A DNA stretch of 64,000 nucleotides from Paulinella micropora (taxonomy: Eukaryota > Cercozoa > Imbricatea > Euglyphida), in NCBI GenBank assembly GCA_009731375.1, contig BJOX01000036.1, forward strand, positions 67,586 through 131,585, written 5' to 3'. The first letter of the stretch is position 1; each line of letters starts with the position of its first letter. Positions 1 to 11,932 of this stretch are shown here, piece after piece. The position numbers and the translations under genes are program-made. Below the pieces are notes generated by a model that was given only the letters and a program-made list of their open reading frames with translations, made no database searches and had not been told where the DNA came from.

Positions 1-70
1 CTCTCTCTCTCAATCTCTCTCTCTCTCATTTCTCTCGTTCTTTTCTTTCCTTCTTTCAAGATATGTCTCA

Positions 71-149
<79 letters not shown>

Positions 150-239
150 TCTCTGACTCAAGGTGTACCTTGCCCTACCAAGGTATACCTTGAATCACAG
201 ATCTCTCTCTACTTCTCTTCCTCCCTCTCGATCTCTCTC

Positions 240-274
<35 letters not shown>
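1..274. repeat. CT-rich simple repeats
   Basis: Long (CT)n tracts (about 78-144 and 223-276) are separated by short unique pieces. One such piece, at about 158-193, holds two copies of an AAGGTRTACCTT-like palindrome that also forms a small array at 1552-1678. Open reading here is only low-complexity Ser/Leu and is not coding. Confidence 0.9.
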
Positions 275-281
<7 letters not shown>

Positions 282-585
282 TCACTACAACGTATGCTTG
301 AGTGCCTGTCCTACGTGGCATTAATTAGGTACGGGCCCTAGTCTTTGTGATGGTTGGTGTACCCATTGCAAAGCTACGTGCTTCAGAACGACTTTGCAGA
401 CGTAGGAATGAACATCTTTTGATGTATATTGCTGGTACATGTCCCGAGTTACCTCCGTGACGTAGAAGGCGTATGCACAAAGGTTTGTTCTACGGTTTTG
501 CGATAAATGCATATGAGAGGGTTGGCTTTTTATTTGCTTGCACGTTTTACTTTTTTTACTTACTACATGATGCATCATTTATATG
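275..585 (+). repeat. Dispersed repeat, copy 1 (about 310 bp)
   Basis: This segment recurs almost unchanged at 705-1014, offset by 430 bases, with scattered substitutions and one small indel. Part of it appears inverted at 38349-38433. Both local copies are entered through a (CT)n tract and left through an AT-rich stretch, so duplication of a larger microsatellite-flanked unit is likely. No convincing gene is inside. Confidence 0.85.
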
Positions 586-675
586 TACTGCATATATGTA
601 TATATGTATACACTTTTCTCTGCATCTCTTTCTCTCCGTCTCTCTGTTGCTTTTTCCTCTCTCTCTCTCTCTCAA

Positions 676-704
<29 letters not shown>

Positions 705-707
<3 letters not shown>

Positions 708-1014
708 CATCTCACGACAACGTATGCTTGAGTGCCTGTCCACGTGGCATTGATTAAGTACGGGCCCTAGTCTTTGTGATGGTTGGTGTACCCATTGCAA
801 AACTACGTGCTTCAGAACGACTTTGCAGACGTAGGAATGAACATCGTTTGATGCATATTGCTGGTACATGTCCCGAGTTACCTCCGTGACGTAGAAGGCG
901 TATGCACAAAGGTTTGTTCTACGGTTTTGCGATAAACGCATATGAGAGGGTTGGCTTTTTATTTGCTTGCACGTTTTACTTTTTTTACTTACTACATTAT
1001 GCATCATTTATATG
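705..1014 (+). repeat. Dispersed repeat, copy 2
   Basis: Second copy of the 275-585 segment. It is closely followed by the first assembly gap (1023-1032) and an (AT)n tract. Confidence 0.85.
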
Positions 1015-1032
1015 AAGAAAAGNNNNNNNNNN

Positions 1033-1067
<35 letters not shown>

Positions 1068-1293
1068 CAAGCTTTTCTCTGCATCTCTTTCTCTCTTTCT
1101 CTCTTTCTCTCTTTCTCTCTTTCTCTCTTTCTCTCTTTCTCTCGTTCTCTCTTTCTCTCTCTTATTTTTCTCAATCTCTCTCTCTCTCTCATTTCTCTCT
1201 TTCTTTTCTTTCCTTCTCTCAAGATACTCTATGTCTTAATTTATTGCTTGCTCTCTCTCTCTTTTCTTTCCTTCTCTCAAGGTATGTCTCAAT

Positions 1294-1332
<39 letters not shown>

Positions 1333-1342
1333 NNNNNNNNNN
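1015..1342. repeat. AT, CTTT and poly(C) tracts with two assembly gaps
   Basis: N runs lie at 1023-1032 and 1333-1342. Between them are (AT)n (1033-1064), a CTTTCTCT-type tract and a poly(C) run of 37 bases (1296-1332) that ends in the second gap. Ten-N gaps are probably arbitrary-length scaffold joins. Confidence 0.9.
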
Positions 1343-1478
1343 CTCTCTCTCTCTCTCTCTCTCTCTCTCGAAGCATCAAAGGCAGTGCTGCAGGACTTGC
1401 GGACAAAGGAACCGTTTTGTGAGACTTCGTCGTCGTCTCGGAGGTACAGTCTTTTCTTCCCTCAGGCTTTGCTACCCT

Positions 1479-1547
<69 letters not shown>

Positions 1548-1710
1548 GACTTTTCAAGGTATGCCTTGGCTGTTTAAGGAATACCTTGCCTTTTGATAAG
1601 GTATACCTTGGCTTTTCAAAGTATGCCTTGGCTGTTTAAGGTATAGCTTGCCTGTCGATAAGGTATACCTTGCTTCCTAGATTGCCTTTTTCTTCAACGT
1701 CCTACCTCCT
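1343..1710. repeat. CT and GA tracts plus AAGGTATACCTT palindrome array
   Basis: After (CT)n (1343-1369) a short unique stretch leads into (GA)n (1479-1545). From 1552 to 1678 a 12-base palindrome related to AAGGTATACCTT occurs about six times in imperfect tandem, spaced by CTGTTTAAGG- or TTTTGAT-like pieces. No coding potential is evident. Confidence 0.75.
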
Positions 1711-1833
1711 CTTCTTTTTTCCAGAACACAGTCTACCCGTGATTCCCATCCCGCACACATGCACAGTACACAAATTACTGTTTGATGTGAAACTGCGTTC
1801 CTTTGCAAGGACTACATTCCTTTGCGACATCTC

Positions 1834-1836
<3 letters not shown>
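1711..1836 (+). repeat. Dispersed repeat beside TATC array, copy 1
   Basis: About 125 bases recur nearly identically at 35036-35158. In both places the segment is entered from a pyrimidine-rich tract and runs directly into (ATCT)n, so the microsatellite appears to be part of the dispersed unit. Confidence 0.8.
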
Positions 1837-2546
<710 letters not shown>

Positions 2547-2804
2547 TGAAATATCGACTAATGTCAGAAAAAAGGAGCTTCTGATTTCGTCAACCAGGAA
2601 GTCTGTGGGTAAAGTATTAACCCGATGCCCAGCTAAGCCGTGATGTTTGCACGGAAGGGACTGATACAGGCAATACCAAAGCTTCCTAGTACCAGGCGGG
2701 GCCAGGGCTCGTTCCATAAAGCGCCCCTTGCAGAACGAGCTCCCACCTCCATTACAGAGGGCCCAGTAAGCAGATGGAGTTTCGAGACTGTTCGACAGTC
2801 TAGT

Positions 2805-2889
<85 letters not shown>

Positions 2890-2899
2890 GAGATATCGC
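2547..2899. repeat. Unique spacer followed by (GATA)n
   Basis: Positions 2547-2793 are non-repetitive but show no supportable gene. A (GATA)n array of roughly 90 bases follows (2796-2889) and abuts the gypsy remnant that begins near 2900. Confidence 0.7.
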
Positions 2900-3079
2900 A
2901 TACTGTCGTACCTGAGCACGGTCAATCTCTACTTGTGTCGGTACATCGCAGGGTCGGGTACATACACCTCGACTTCGGATATAGCTATTAGGACTGGCCC
3001 ACTAATACTATATCATAGGATATCCGCCTTATACAAGGGTATGTCATTAAAAAAAGACAATTTACTTACGATCTCCCTG

Positions 3080-3569
<490 letters not shown>

Positions 3570-3893
3570 TAAGAAGAAGAAGGAGATCAAAGGGGGAATC
3601 GTACTACAGCACCACGTTGCTTGTATTTTTTTTTATTAATAGAACGTTTGTTCTTGACATACTGCCGAAAAAAAAAAAAAAAGAGATTGAGGGGAAGGAG
3701 TTCAAAAATCTACAAGAATGGCTGGAGAATCCGCATTGACGTGCAGTATGAGGATATATTTATCGTCTTTTAGCGTCTATCCGTGGGTCGATGCGCTGTG
3801 TGGCATGACTCCATAGCGCATACTATTTGCAGAAAGAAATCAGAAGGTGTATGACGAAAATGCTATTTCCGTCATAAAATCGGGAGGGGGTAC

Positions 3894-4130
3894 TGTAGGC
3901 ATCACCCCCCGGATAGCCGGTAAAAAGTACCTTTTCCTGGTGACAGGTGCACCAGCTTGTTTTTCAGTATTATTTGTCCGGATTGGACCTGATGCCATTT
4001 TATTCCTGGTCTGTTGCCGTTTTCCTTTTTGGCTTCACTGAGCTAATATAACGAGACATCATTCTCATCTTTTGAGGACTGTGTTTGGTTGTATTACCAA
4101 CTTTTTACGAGCTATCGTTGGGGGCATTAC
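3894..4130 (+). repeat. Gypsy LTR (remnant copy)
   Basis: About 237 bases begin TGTAGGCATC and end GGGGGCATTAC, matching the two LTRs of the element at 12270-22856 almost throughout. The terminal A of the usual ATTACA end is changed here. Confidence 0.85.
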
Positions 4131-4498
4131 CCCTGGGAGAGAGGTGGTTCGTTGTGGCACTCAGGTGTACTAGGTAGATTAAAAGTAACTGTCTGTTTTG
4201 CTTGTAGAAACAAAGGATGTCGCTTATGAGGACGTAGCTCCCCTATCCACAAGTGATTAATGTTAGACCGCCAAAACCGCAACACATACTCTCAGTAATC
4301 ATCACAGTCTGTGTCTTTGCTCTTAAATGGCTACTTTGAACACTTTGTTCATAGACATTCCAAACATAGTGTATGCTATGTTGGATCAAAGTGTGGAAGG
4401 TAGTAGTCAGACTCTGCTACCGATAAATTTCTACAATTAAGTAGAAATAGTGGAATTATTATTAGTTAGGGATGAAGTAAGTTGGTGCGTCTATGATA

Positions 4499-4551
4499 TG
4501 TGTTTGGTTGTATTACCGACTTTTTACGAGCTATCGAAAGGAGGCATTACA
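4499..4551 (+). repeat. Partial gypsy LTR 3' end
   Basis: The last 50 or so bases of the gypsy LTR are present, in the variant with GAAAGGAGGCATTACA also seen in the inverted copy at 38014-38253. This is therefore a separate insertion remnant from the LTR at 3894-4130. Confidence 0.7.
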
Positions 4552-4868
4552 GGTGTGCAGTTTATCCAAGAGGAAGTGTCCAGTCACAGACCATCTCTCG
4601 AGATAATTTTCAAATTTTATCAAGGTTTGGTTCGGCTGGTCTTAACTCTACTTCTCGCGCAACCTGACGAGGGCACGCTCGGGGGGGAGAGTGGATTGTG
4701 CCGGCCCATCCAGTATATAATAGCATTTCTCTATGTTCCGGTCTGCCGGTTCATCTTCGCTTGGAGAGTACGGAGTCCCTTCTACGTTAGGTATGTCATC
4801 AAGTTCTGCAAGTCGTTAGATAGTTGTTATATTATTAAATATTTAGTCTCGGTAATAAATCACGGAAA

Positions 4869-5000
4869 GGCTGCATCCAGTAGCAGGCACATAGACAATA
4901 TTAATTTTGATAAAAATTTGGAAAATATTATTTTTATGAAACTTGAAAGTGACTTAAAATGTATGCCGGGCGGCATCCAGTAGCATGCACATAGACAATA
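4869..5000 (+). repeat. 32-base direct repeat, 100 bases apart
   Basis: The segment at 4869-4900 recurs at 4969-5000 with two or three changes. The intervening sequence is AT-rich and shows nothing recognisable. Confidence 0.7.
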
Positions 5001-5040
5001 CCCTGAGAGTAAGAAAAAATCAATAATTGCGCATAGTTTC

Positions 5041-5183
5041 AAGTCATTTCTGAACGAAATCGAAAACTACACTAGTTAGTGAAGAAACGTCATGCACTAA
5101 GGAGAATCTAACTAGCGAAACAAAAACACTGAAAAGTCAACGGTAGTGATTTTCGCCTGTCGTTACAATGCTCAGTCTGATAA
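5041..5183 (+). repeat. Dispersed repeat, copy 1
   Basis: About 140 bases match 40721-40859. At the second site the match is followed directly by a segment (40861-40960) that resembles the leader of the copia element near 12078-12178, so this may derive from a related element's untranslated region. Confidence 0.7.
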
Positions 5184-5556
5184 AATTACGGTACATATGA
5201 GTTTTAGCGTGGGTCAAAGCCACATTTTGTTTATCAAAGCCGCGTCGTGCATCATCCACATTTGTGGATCAAATCCAGATTTGTGAATTTAAAGATTAAT
5301 AATTCAGTTTGAAAAGCACTGACACGTGTGGCAATGATACACAAGTGTGGCGCTCGCATGATTAAGTGTTAAATCAAGAGCTGTTGCGATCTATGAAAAC
5401 CAGAATGTCATAGCTTACCATTAACTAGAAGTGACTTAATACAACTTAGTTACTACCGGTAGAGTATCGTTGGTTATAGCTCTCACAGACTTCCTGAATT
5501 TAAAGTCCTGTACTAGCAGTAATAAGTCATCTTCAAATATTATTCACAGCACGTTT

Positions 5557-5966
5557 TTACAGACAGTGGGGCTCGGTCTTGTTGTAAAGCAAGCCATATT
5601 CCTCAATGCGGCTTAGGGTGTAGCGATCATCAGCAGCATCGTCATCCTCTGCAAGAACAAAAAGAAAACATAACAGGATATATAAAGTTTCTCTTGAGAC
5701 GAGAGAGGAATGTGACTGTATTTACATAATTACATTTGTTTAAACTAGATCACATCTGCTTAACTTTCATTTCATGCAGTGTTTTGTAAAAGTAATATAC
5801 CATCGGTAATATAATATAATATAATATAATATAATACAATACAATATAATATAATACAATACTACAATATCTATTATCTTATCTTATCTTGTCTTATCTT
5901 GTCTTGTCTTGCCTTACTATCACTAGTTGACTATTTAAGTTTTTTTCAAAATCACCCGTGCTTTGA

Positions 5967-6003
<37 letters not shown>

Positions 6004-6600
6004 TNNNNNNNNNNGCTTCCTTGTAGCCGAAAAATGAGACCGAGATGCGTTTACCGCTTGAATGACATCAGTAGCATTGATTGTTAAATTTTCATACTGA
6101 GCATCCTTCATCTGCTTTGATATTAGTGTATAGGATATGGTATGCTGGTGCATGATATGATATGTCATAATACACGTTCGGTATGTATCTTTTAATATTT
6201 GAAATTAAGGCATTTATAGATAGACGAAGTAGAGGCAAATTTTTATGAATTACAAAATGTGCGAAATGTTTCACAAGAGAAAAAAAAGTGACAAACGCGT
6301 ACTCAACCACCAACAGAACAAACTATTAGGAGAAAAGGAACAACGAAGAAGGAGGAACATACTTTGCGTGGCTAGACTGTAGAAGATGAAATCCGTCATC
6401 AAGACCGCTGGTAGAAGGATCCAGAACGTTGGCGAGCGAGCTTGGAACCACACAAATCTCGCTTTGCCCGCCACACCATCGAAATAGGGACCCAGATTAT
6501 TGTGATACCAGACATGACCTCTTGGGTGGGGCAGCATAAAAGGGCGAATCTTGGGCCTTGGCATGTTCGCCAAAGTCGACACCCCTCTACGAGCCGCCAT
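5557..6600 (-). CDS. Small single-pass membrane protein, two predicted exons
   Basis: The first coding exon runs 6600-6363 (ATG at 6600). It follows a clear acceptor (polypyrimidine then GCAG at about 6605-6603) and ends at a GTATGT donor. The last exon runs 5648-5557 after a TTCTTGCAG acceptor and ends in TAA. The phases fit (238 + 92 bases, one base plus two), giving 109 residues. The N-terminal half is basic and proline-rich (RPKIRPFMLPHPRGH); residues about 58-76 form one hydrophobic segment (FWILLPAVLMTDFIFYSLA); an acidic patch and a short Tyr-rich tail follow. A basic start followed by one membrane span would suit a small mitochondrial inner-membrane subunit, but I do not recognise the family. 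The roughly 710-base intron contains a pentanucleotide array, poly(C) and an assembly gap, so a further exon could be hidden there. Confidence 0.55.
5815..6014. repeat. Pentanucleotide arrays, poly(C) and assembly gap inside an intron
   Basis: (ATAAT)n with ACAAT variants (about 5812-5870) passes into TTATC/TTGTC units (about 5874-5912). A poly(C) run of 35 bases (5969-6003) then meets an N gap at 6005-6014. Confidence 0.9.
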
Positions 6601-7191
6601 GACTGCGGCAACAGAAAACACACAAATTTGCATTGAAAGATTTGCAAACGTGACATGTGCAACAAACATGTGAACTTGGAAAACATATTTTTGCTGCAAA
6701 TGATGGCATGCTTTTCACACTTGCTTTCCTTTGCGAGTAAAGGAAAAAAAGCAAAAGGAAAAAAAAAAAAAAATTGCTCGTGAAAAAAAAAAAAAAAAAA
6801 AAAATTGCTTGAGAAATGCCAAGGAAAAAGGAAAAAATGGGTGTCCTGCCTGTGCTTTTTTGACCATCTCTGTCACCTGTTTCTCTGTCTGACGATCTCC
6901 AAGAATGAATTACCTCAAAGCTTGAAGGCATTTCGCGCTCCGCATTGAAACCCAGGTAAGACAGTAGATTCCTGGATATCTGACGTAACAGTCATTTCTA
7001 GTCGCACCCAAAGCTGCTTCGTATTGCTTTTTTCTCGATGTGGTGTCAATATTTTCATCGTACACGTATGAAGTTTCTATGCTCGCACATCTCTTTGTCT
7101 CACGTCTAATATCTGACTTGTGTTTCGAACTTTGCAAATACATGGATTCTAATGCTTAGCGTTGTTGTTTCAGATTTTTATTTCTCCTGCT

Positions 7192-7277
7192 TTGGTCGCT
7201 GTGTTTCCCTTATCTCTATCGAATATCGAAGTGCTTGGTCGCTGTGTTTCCCTTATCTCTATCGAATATCGAAGTGC
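7192..7277 (+). repeat. Perfect tandem duplication of 43 bp
   Basis: Positions 7192-7234 are repeated directly at 7235-7277 with no visible change, which suggests a recent duplication or an assembly artefact. Confidence 0.85.
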
Positions 7278-7391
7278 TTGATGGCAGTTGTCTGTGGATG
7301 AACATATGTATATAGGTTGAGATTCAGGTTACCGCCAGCTGCCATGAAAGGGGCACCGCCGGTAGAAGGCACTCAGTTCTGCACTCACTCC

Positions 7392-7392
<1 letters not shown>

Positions 7393-7422
<30 letters not shown>

Positions 7423-7697
7423 NNNNNNNNNNATCTGTCCGCAGATTCAACTGATTCAACTCCCGTCGCAACAGCACAGACTTCTCACCCAGCAAGTCAA
7501 TCATTTAATTTCATGCAAGAATCACACGTATTCTATTATTCTATTATTCTATTTCAAGGTGTAGATGAGGGTGGTGCCAAGGAAGGCGAGCAGGTCTGTG
7601 TGTGTATGTGTTGTGTGTGTGTGTGTCTGTCTCTCTGTCTCTCTCTCCGTCTATCTGAGAGAGAGAGAGACAGGTCTGTCTCTCATTCTCTTTCTCT

Positions 7698-7776
<79 letters not shown>

Positions 7777-7869
7777 CCTCTCTCTCTNNNNNNNNNNNNN
7801 NNNNNNNNNNNNNNNNNNNNNNNNNNNNNNNNNNNNNNNNNNNNNNCCCCCCCCCCCCCCCCCCCCCCC
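7393..7869. repeat. Poly(C), CT tracts and two assembly gaps
   Basis: A poly(C) run of 30 bases (7393-7422) ends in an N gap (7423-7432). After about 240 bases a CT-rich tract (7615-7787) leads into a 59-base N run (7788-7846), which is followed by more poly(C) (7847-7869) and CT/CA tracts. Confidence 0.9.
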
Positions 7870-8076
7870 TCCCCCCTTCTCTCTCTCTCTCTCTCTCTTT
7901 CTTCTCTCTCTCTCACACACACACATACACATGACATATAGAACCAACCATGACATCACACAGACACACACAACAGAGAGAGAGAGACCGAGAGAGAGAG
8001 AGAGAGAGAGAGTTGAATGTTGTGTCAAGGCCTGGTCGTCAAACACTACAGAATGTATCTTTTTTACGTTGCTTAG

Positions 8077-9754
8077 GATATTCATGATAACCATAGATCG
8101 AACGGTGTGGGAGGTGGAGGAGCTGGAGTTGGAGATGAAATGCAAAGAAGGCGGACAGTTTTGTCCGAAAGGAAGCACGCTAAGATCACGAAGGGGCATA
8201 CGGAATTTGAATTAACGTTCTTCCTCTCCCCTTGTCGTTCTAACAACTTGTGATTTTCCCTGTCACCCACACACTAAGTATGGTTTTTGCAATCTCAGGT
8301 ATGACATGATGCTTGGAATCCGGACCACGGTCGGAAAAGCAGAAGCGAAAGCCTCTCGTCTGCTCAGTGATAGAGACTTCTTGGAGGCTACAAAACTGTC
8401 CTTTCCAAAAAGAGGCTCTAAGCTGACTCCTGCACACTCAATGCGCAGCTTCAAATTCAAGGACTACTGTCCTAACGTCTTTCGTGACCTTCGTAGCCGT
8501 TTTGGGGTCAGCCCTGGCAACTACCTACTTACCATCTGTGGTAATCTCGCACGATTAGCGAATTCAGGACTGTGGAAAGAGATAATGAAAAAGAAAGACG
8601 TCAATACCTATTTTCAATTGAAAGCACTGTTCTGAGAAGAAAAAAAAAATGTACTATGCATACCCAAACAAAAAAAAAAAAAAAGTGAATACGTATCAAC
8701 ATGTTGGTATTCCTTGGTGCATCGTACGCCACAATTTCCCTCTCTTATGCTTTATTACATGCTCCAAAAAAGCCGTACTTTGGTCCGTGAACCTACGTAA
8801 CATACTTTCACGCATCGCTCAGGATAGCTGTCGTCTTGATTTCTGTAGGCGATTTCCACTACCTGGAGTTCATCAGTAATTCCAAGTCAGGGCAATTCTT
8901 CTTTTACAGTCATGATCGCAAGTTCATGATCAAAACGATCTCACACGCTGAGTCAAAGTTTCTTCGCAATATCCTCAAGGCTTACCATCAACATGTCAAA
9001 GTAACCAAACCAACATTGTTGTGTTCGCAGTTTTATTCGTCATCACGCCTTGCTTGACAAATGCAGGATAATCCAAACACTTTGCTGACTCGATTTTATG
9101 GAATGCATCGCGTGAAGCCGCATAAGAGGAAGGAGGTTCACTTTCTAGTCATGAGCTCCGTTTTTTTCACCGACAAGTATATCCACACGACATTTGATCT
9201 GAAGGTCCTCAACGCCTGCATCGGCCTCCTCTCCGAGTGTTTTGCTTTTCTTGGTAGGGTTCGCTGCAAGGTAGGTCGGTGTCCGAGGCGGAGGCTAAGA
9301 ATCCTCATTGTGTCTTCAAGGACAAGGACTTCTTAGATCAGAAGATGCGGCTCAAAATTGGCCCGGAGCAAAGGAAAGAATTTCTGGAACAGATACGCAA
9401 AGATGCGGCCTTGCTCAAAGCGCTCAATATCATGGACTACTCGCTTTTAGTGGGTGTGCACTACGAAAACAGGGCGGTTCTCGTTTTTTTTCTCCTGTGT
9501 CACCTCGGTCATTGCATATGCATGGTGCAGGTGCCTTCGGACTCAAAGGAGCAACGCCAAGCTATGTCCGACCAACTGTCCAAGGTCCATATGCTCCCGT
9601 TGCCACCTTTCGCTTTCCTTTCTCCTCGTCAGATGGAAACGGATAGTTGAAGTTATTCGAAATATATTGTGGATACATTTATATGATGGACACATGGTAC
9701 AAACAATGATAAATTCACGTAACAAACCCGTGTACACAAATTTATCTATCTACC

Positions 9755-9785
<31 letters not shown>

Positions 9786-11239
9786 GTTGATTGATTTATT
9801 GATTTATTGATTTATTGATTGGTTGATTGATGGATAGGTAGTCAGGTAGATCGACCTAATTGGTCAACATTTATTATGAATCGATACGTCAGATAGATTT
9901 ATTCATTTTAGACGGAAAAAAGCGTTGTTTTATATTTATATCCAGGCTGGCCGCAAGAAAGCCGAAGCACGGCAGTATATTTTGAAGAAGAAAGAGAAGT
10001 ACGGACTTTTCACAGACCGCGTCTCGGTCGAGGCTTTGGACGGCGAGAGCAGACAGCCCAAGCCTGGCGAACGGCTCCCGCGCTCACATTCATCTCTGTG
10101 CGTACAATCAAGCCACATTACTTTGGAAGGAAGTTGTTGCTTCCATCATCTTTCATATGCAAATGTTTTTTGCGCTTGTCGCTTCTCAACTGCAGACACG
10201 ATGATCTTTCAACTATATTTTGTCTAGGGCCTACGCCGAGAATGCTACTCGTAAAGTCAGCCTCCTCCCTAAGCGTAAGCCAAGCAACGATGGCCCACCT
10301 TCGGTTTTACGATCTGCCTCTTCTCCCGATCTCAGCTCCACAAAGTCTGGCGACAAGAGGAAGTCTGGTGACAAGAGGATCCATCCAACATACAAGTCTC
10401 CGAGGAATACACGAATTTCCACCTCCTCTCCGTCTGAGGCCAATGGTGCCCAAATATCTCCGCTGCTGACCAAAAGGACTACACTGCAGGTGACATCAAA
10501 AAGTCCTCTCGCAAGTGAGTCTTCTGTACGCCAAAGCATGTATGGACTTACTGCCAACTACAATGTATTCAGTAGCCCCATAGACATTGATTTTCACGGA
10601 TATGAACTGGAGTGGGACCCTGCCTCGGAAACTGGGTCACCGGCGGCACAGGATGAGTTCCAAGAAGTGAGCCAGTTCCTTCAATTCCACGGTGGAATGC
10701 AGGTCTCAGCTTCACTGAGCAGAGCTTCTCTTATTGAATTTTCCGATGCTAGGGAAGAGACGCAGGTGGCAAACCGAACGGAGAGATATATTACATGGGA
10801 ATCATCGATATCCTTACCTGTTATAACACTAAAAAGCGGATGGAAACCAGGATCAAAACGTTGAAGTAATCCTCTTTCAATGAGCGTGTATATAACTATG
10901 TTCGTCATACCACACAAACAGACTCTCTTTCGTTGTTGCTTTAGTGTCAGTAGTGCTCAACAGGCACAGGCTTATGGTTGGTTGGGGGAGGGTTGGAGAA
11001 GGGGGAGAAAGTGTTCTGTTTCGTGTCTTCATTCCATACTCACCCCTCACCCTTTGCCTTAATCTTTTTTGCTTGATGATGTAAAGTTGTGGTGGTGCGA
11101 AGGGGGGGGGGGGTCGTCGGGAAATTCAGAATTGATGTTTGTTTCTCTATTTAGGTACAAGAAAAGCGAGATCTCTGCTGTGAGCTCAAGGAAATATTCA
11201 AGTCGTTTTGTAAATTTTTTGGAAGAGGGCGTTGAGTGA
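8077..11239 (+). CDS. Phosphatidylinositol phosphate kinase (PIPK family), ten predicted exons, 5' end missing
   Basis: PIPKs phosphorylate phosphoinositides on the inner face of membranes. Predicted exons: 8077-8216, 8299-8540, 8849-9000, 9067-9204, 9258-9476, 9531-9584, 9946-10097, 10228-10691, 10766-10865 and 11155-11239. All have GT..AG borders and consistent phase, giving 581 residues and a TGA stop. Family motifs appear in order: KGH followed by GIRTTVG; FKFKDYCPNVFRDLR; SGQFFFYSHDRKFMIKTI with the ATP-binding lysine; NPNTLLTRFYG; DLKGS split by an intron; IMDYSLLVG; IYYMGIIDIL; and ISAVSSRKYSSRF in the activation-loop region. The roughly 225 residues between IMDYSLLVG and IYYMG form a basic, Ser/Pro-rich linker. 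The least certain parts are the two linker exons at 9531 and 9946 and the 10691/10766 junction, which also restores the reading frame. Upstream coding exons and the start codon were not found. Substrate specificity cannot be assigned. Confidence 0.85.
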
Positions 11240-11655
11240 GTGATCAGGTGGATTCCCATCTGCTGAACATCGTCTTGGATCAGCCTCCTCCCCTCGCGTC
11301 AAGCTGCAGTTTGCAGATATATAATCATATGTTTATTTTCGTACTTAGCTTAGCTCATATTAACAATTTAATTTCTAGTCTATCACTTTCTTGACTTTCT
11401 TTTATTTCGTAAAGGAATAACATAAAATAGTGAATTATTACTATTAACCCTTAACGTACTACGATCCACTTAAGTGGACCGGATCCACTTAAGTGGATGG
11501 GATCTTACAGAGGTTTACCAGAAAACATACAACATGGTTTTTTGTATATATATTAGCAAGTAAAGCAAGTATATGAATCTGAACTACCTTCAGTGTGGAA
11601 AATAACTTTTTTCTGTTTAAAGAAGTGACAAAAGTTACTTAGAAAGATTAGAGAA
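11240..11655. other. Downstream flank of the kinase gene
   Basis: AT-rich sequence with no gene. It carries two perfect 12-base palindromes CCACTTAAGTGG at 11466-11477 and 11485-11496, 19 bases apart. The copia 5' LTR begins immediately after, near 11656. Confidence 0.6.
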
Positions 11656-11932
11656 TTGGACAATTAATTAGACCCTTCCTCCTCAACTACGTCCGTATTG
11701 CTATTTGGTACGTTTGCCTTATTCATTACGGTTAGTAGTATTATTAGTTATTAATACAATCATTTAAAGTACCTTTCTGGTACTGGTGGCACTAGCTTTT
11801 TACCATCACTATTATTGCCTATATCATGCCGTTTCGTGGTGTCATTTTCTGGAGGTACATCTTTTTTGTGACGTCAGTTGGACTGGCGGGAATTGTTCAG
11901 TATTGTTAAATTCTTTTACGTGGGAAGCAGTT
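11656..11932 (+). repeat. Copia 1 5' LTR
   Basis: It matches 31237-31475, and its last 48 bases (11885-11932) recur inverted at 33982-34029. The 3' limit is uncertain: similarity to the inverted piece stops at 11932, while a possible primer-binding-like GGGTTATCTAGCC lies at about 12001-12013. Confidence 0.7.

Larger units (their letters stand above)
4131..5556. other. Non-coding stretch with repeat fragments
   Basis: No gene can be supported. The stretch contains a partial gypsy LTR end (4499-4551), a 32-base direct repeat (4869-4900 and 4969-5000) and a dispersed repeat (5041-5183). A 177-codon open frame at 4450-4983 crosses the LTR fragment and one repeat and has no recognisable domain. 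Confidence 0.6.
6603..8076. other. Intergenic stretch between two divergent host genes
   Basis: This lies upstream of the small minus-strand gene and of the first resolved exon of the lipid kinase. It contains A-rich runs near 6760-6805, a 43-base tandem duplication, two poly(C)-associated gaps and long CT/GA/CA tracts. Promoters and the 5' exons of both genes should be here but cannot be located. A weak candidate exon on the minus strand ends at a GTAATT near 6914. Confidence 0.5.

Noticed and set aside
4450-4983. 177-codon plus-strand open frame
   Set aside because: It starts near a partial gypsy LTR, crosses one copy of a direct repeat, shows no domain and has irregular composition; chance is the likelier explanation.
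6015-6110. Minus-strand segment QYENLTINATDVIQAVNAS as a middle exon of the small membrane-protein gene
   Set aside because: No available donor in the first exon gives the right phase, whereas the direct join to the exon at 5648 does.
6910-6970. Candidate coding exon on the minus strand ending at GTAATT (residues like NLLSYLGFNAER)
   Set aside because: The splice signals are plausible, but the phase does not join the small membrane-protein gene downstream and nothing else supports it.
9757-9836. (TTGA)n array inside a kinase intron as a feature of interest
   Set aside because: It is an ordinary intronic microsatellite and does not affect the predicted splice sites.
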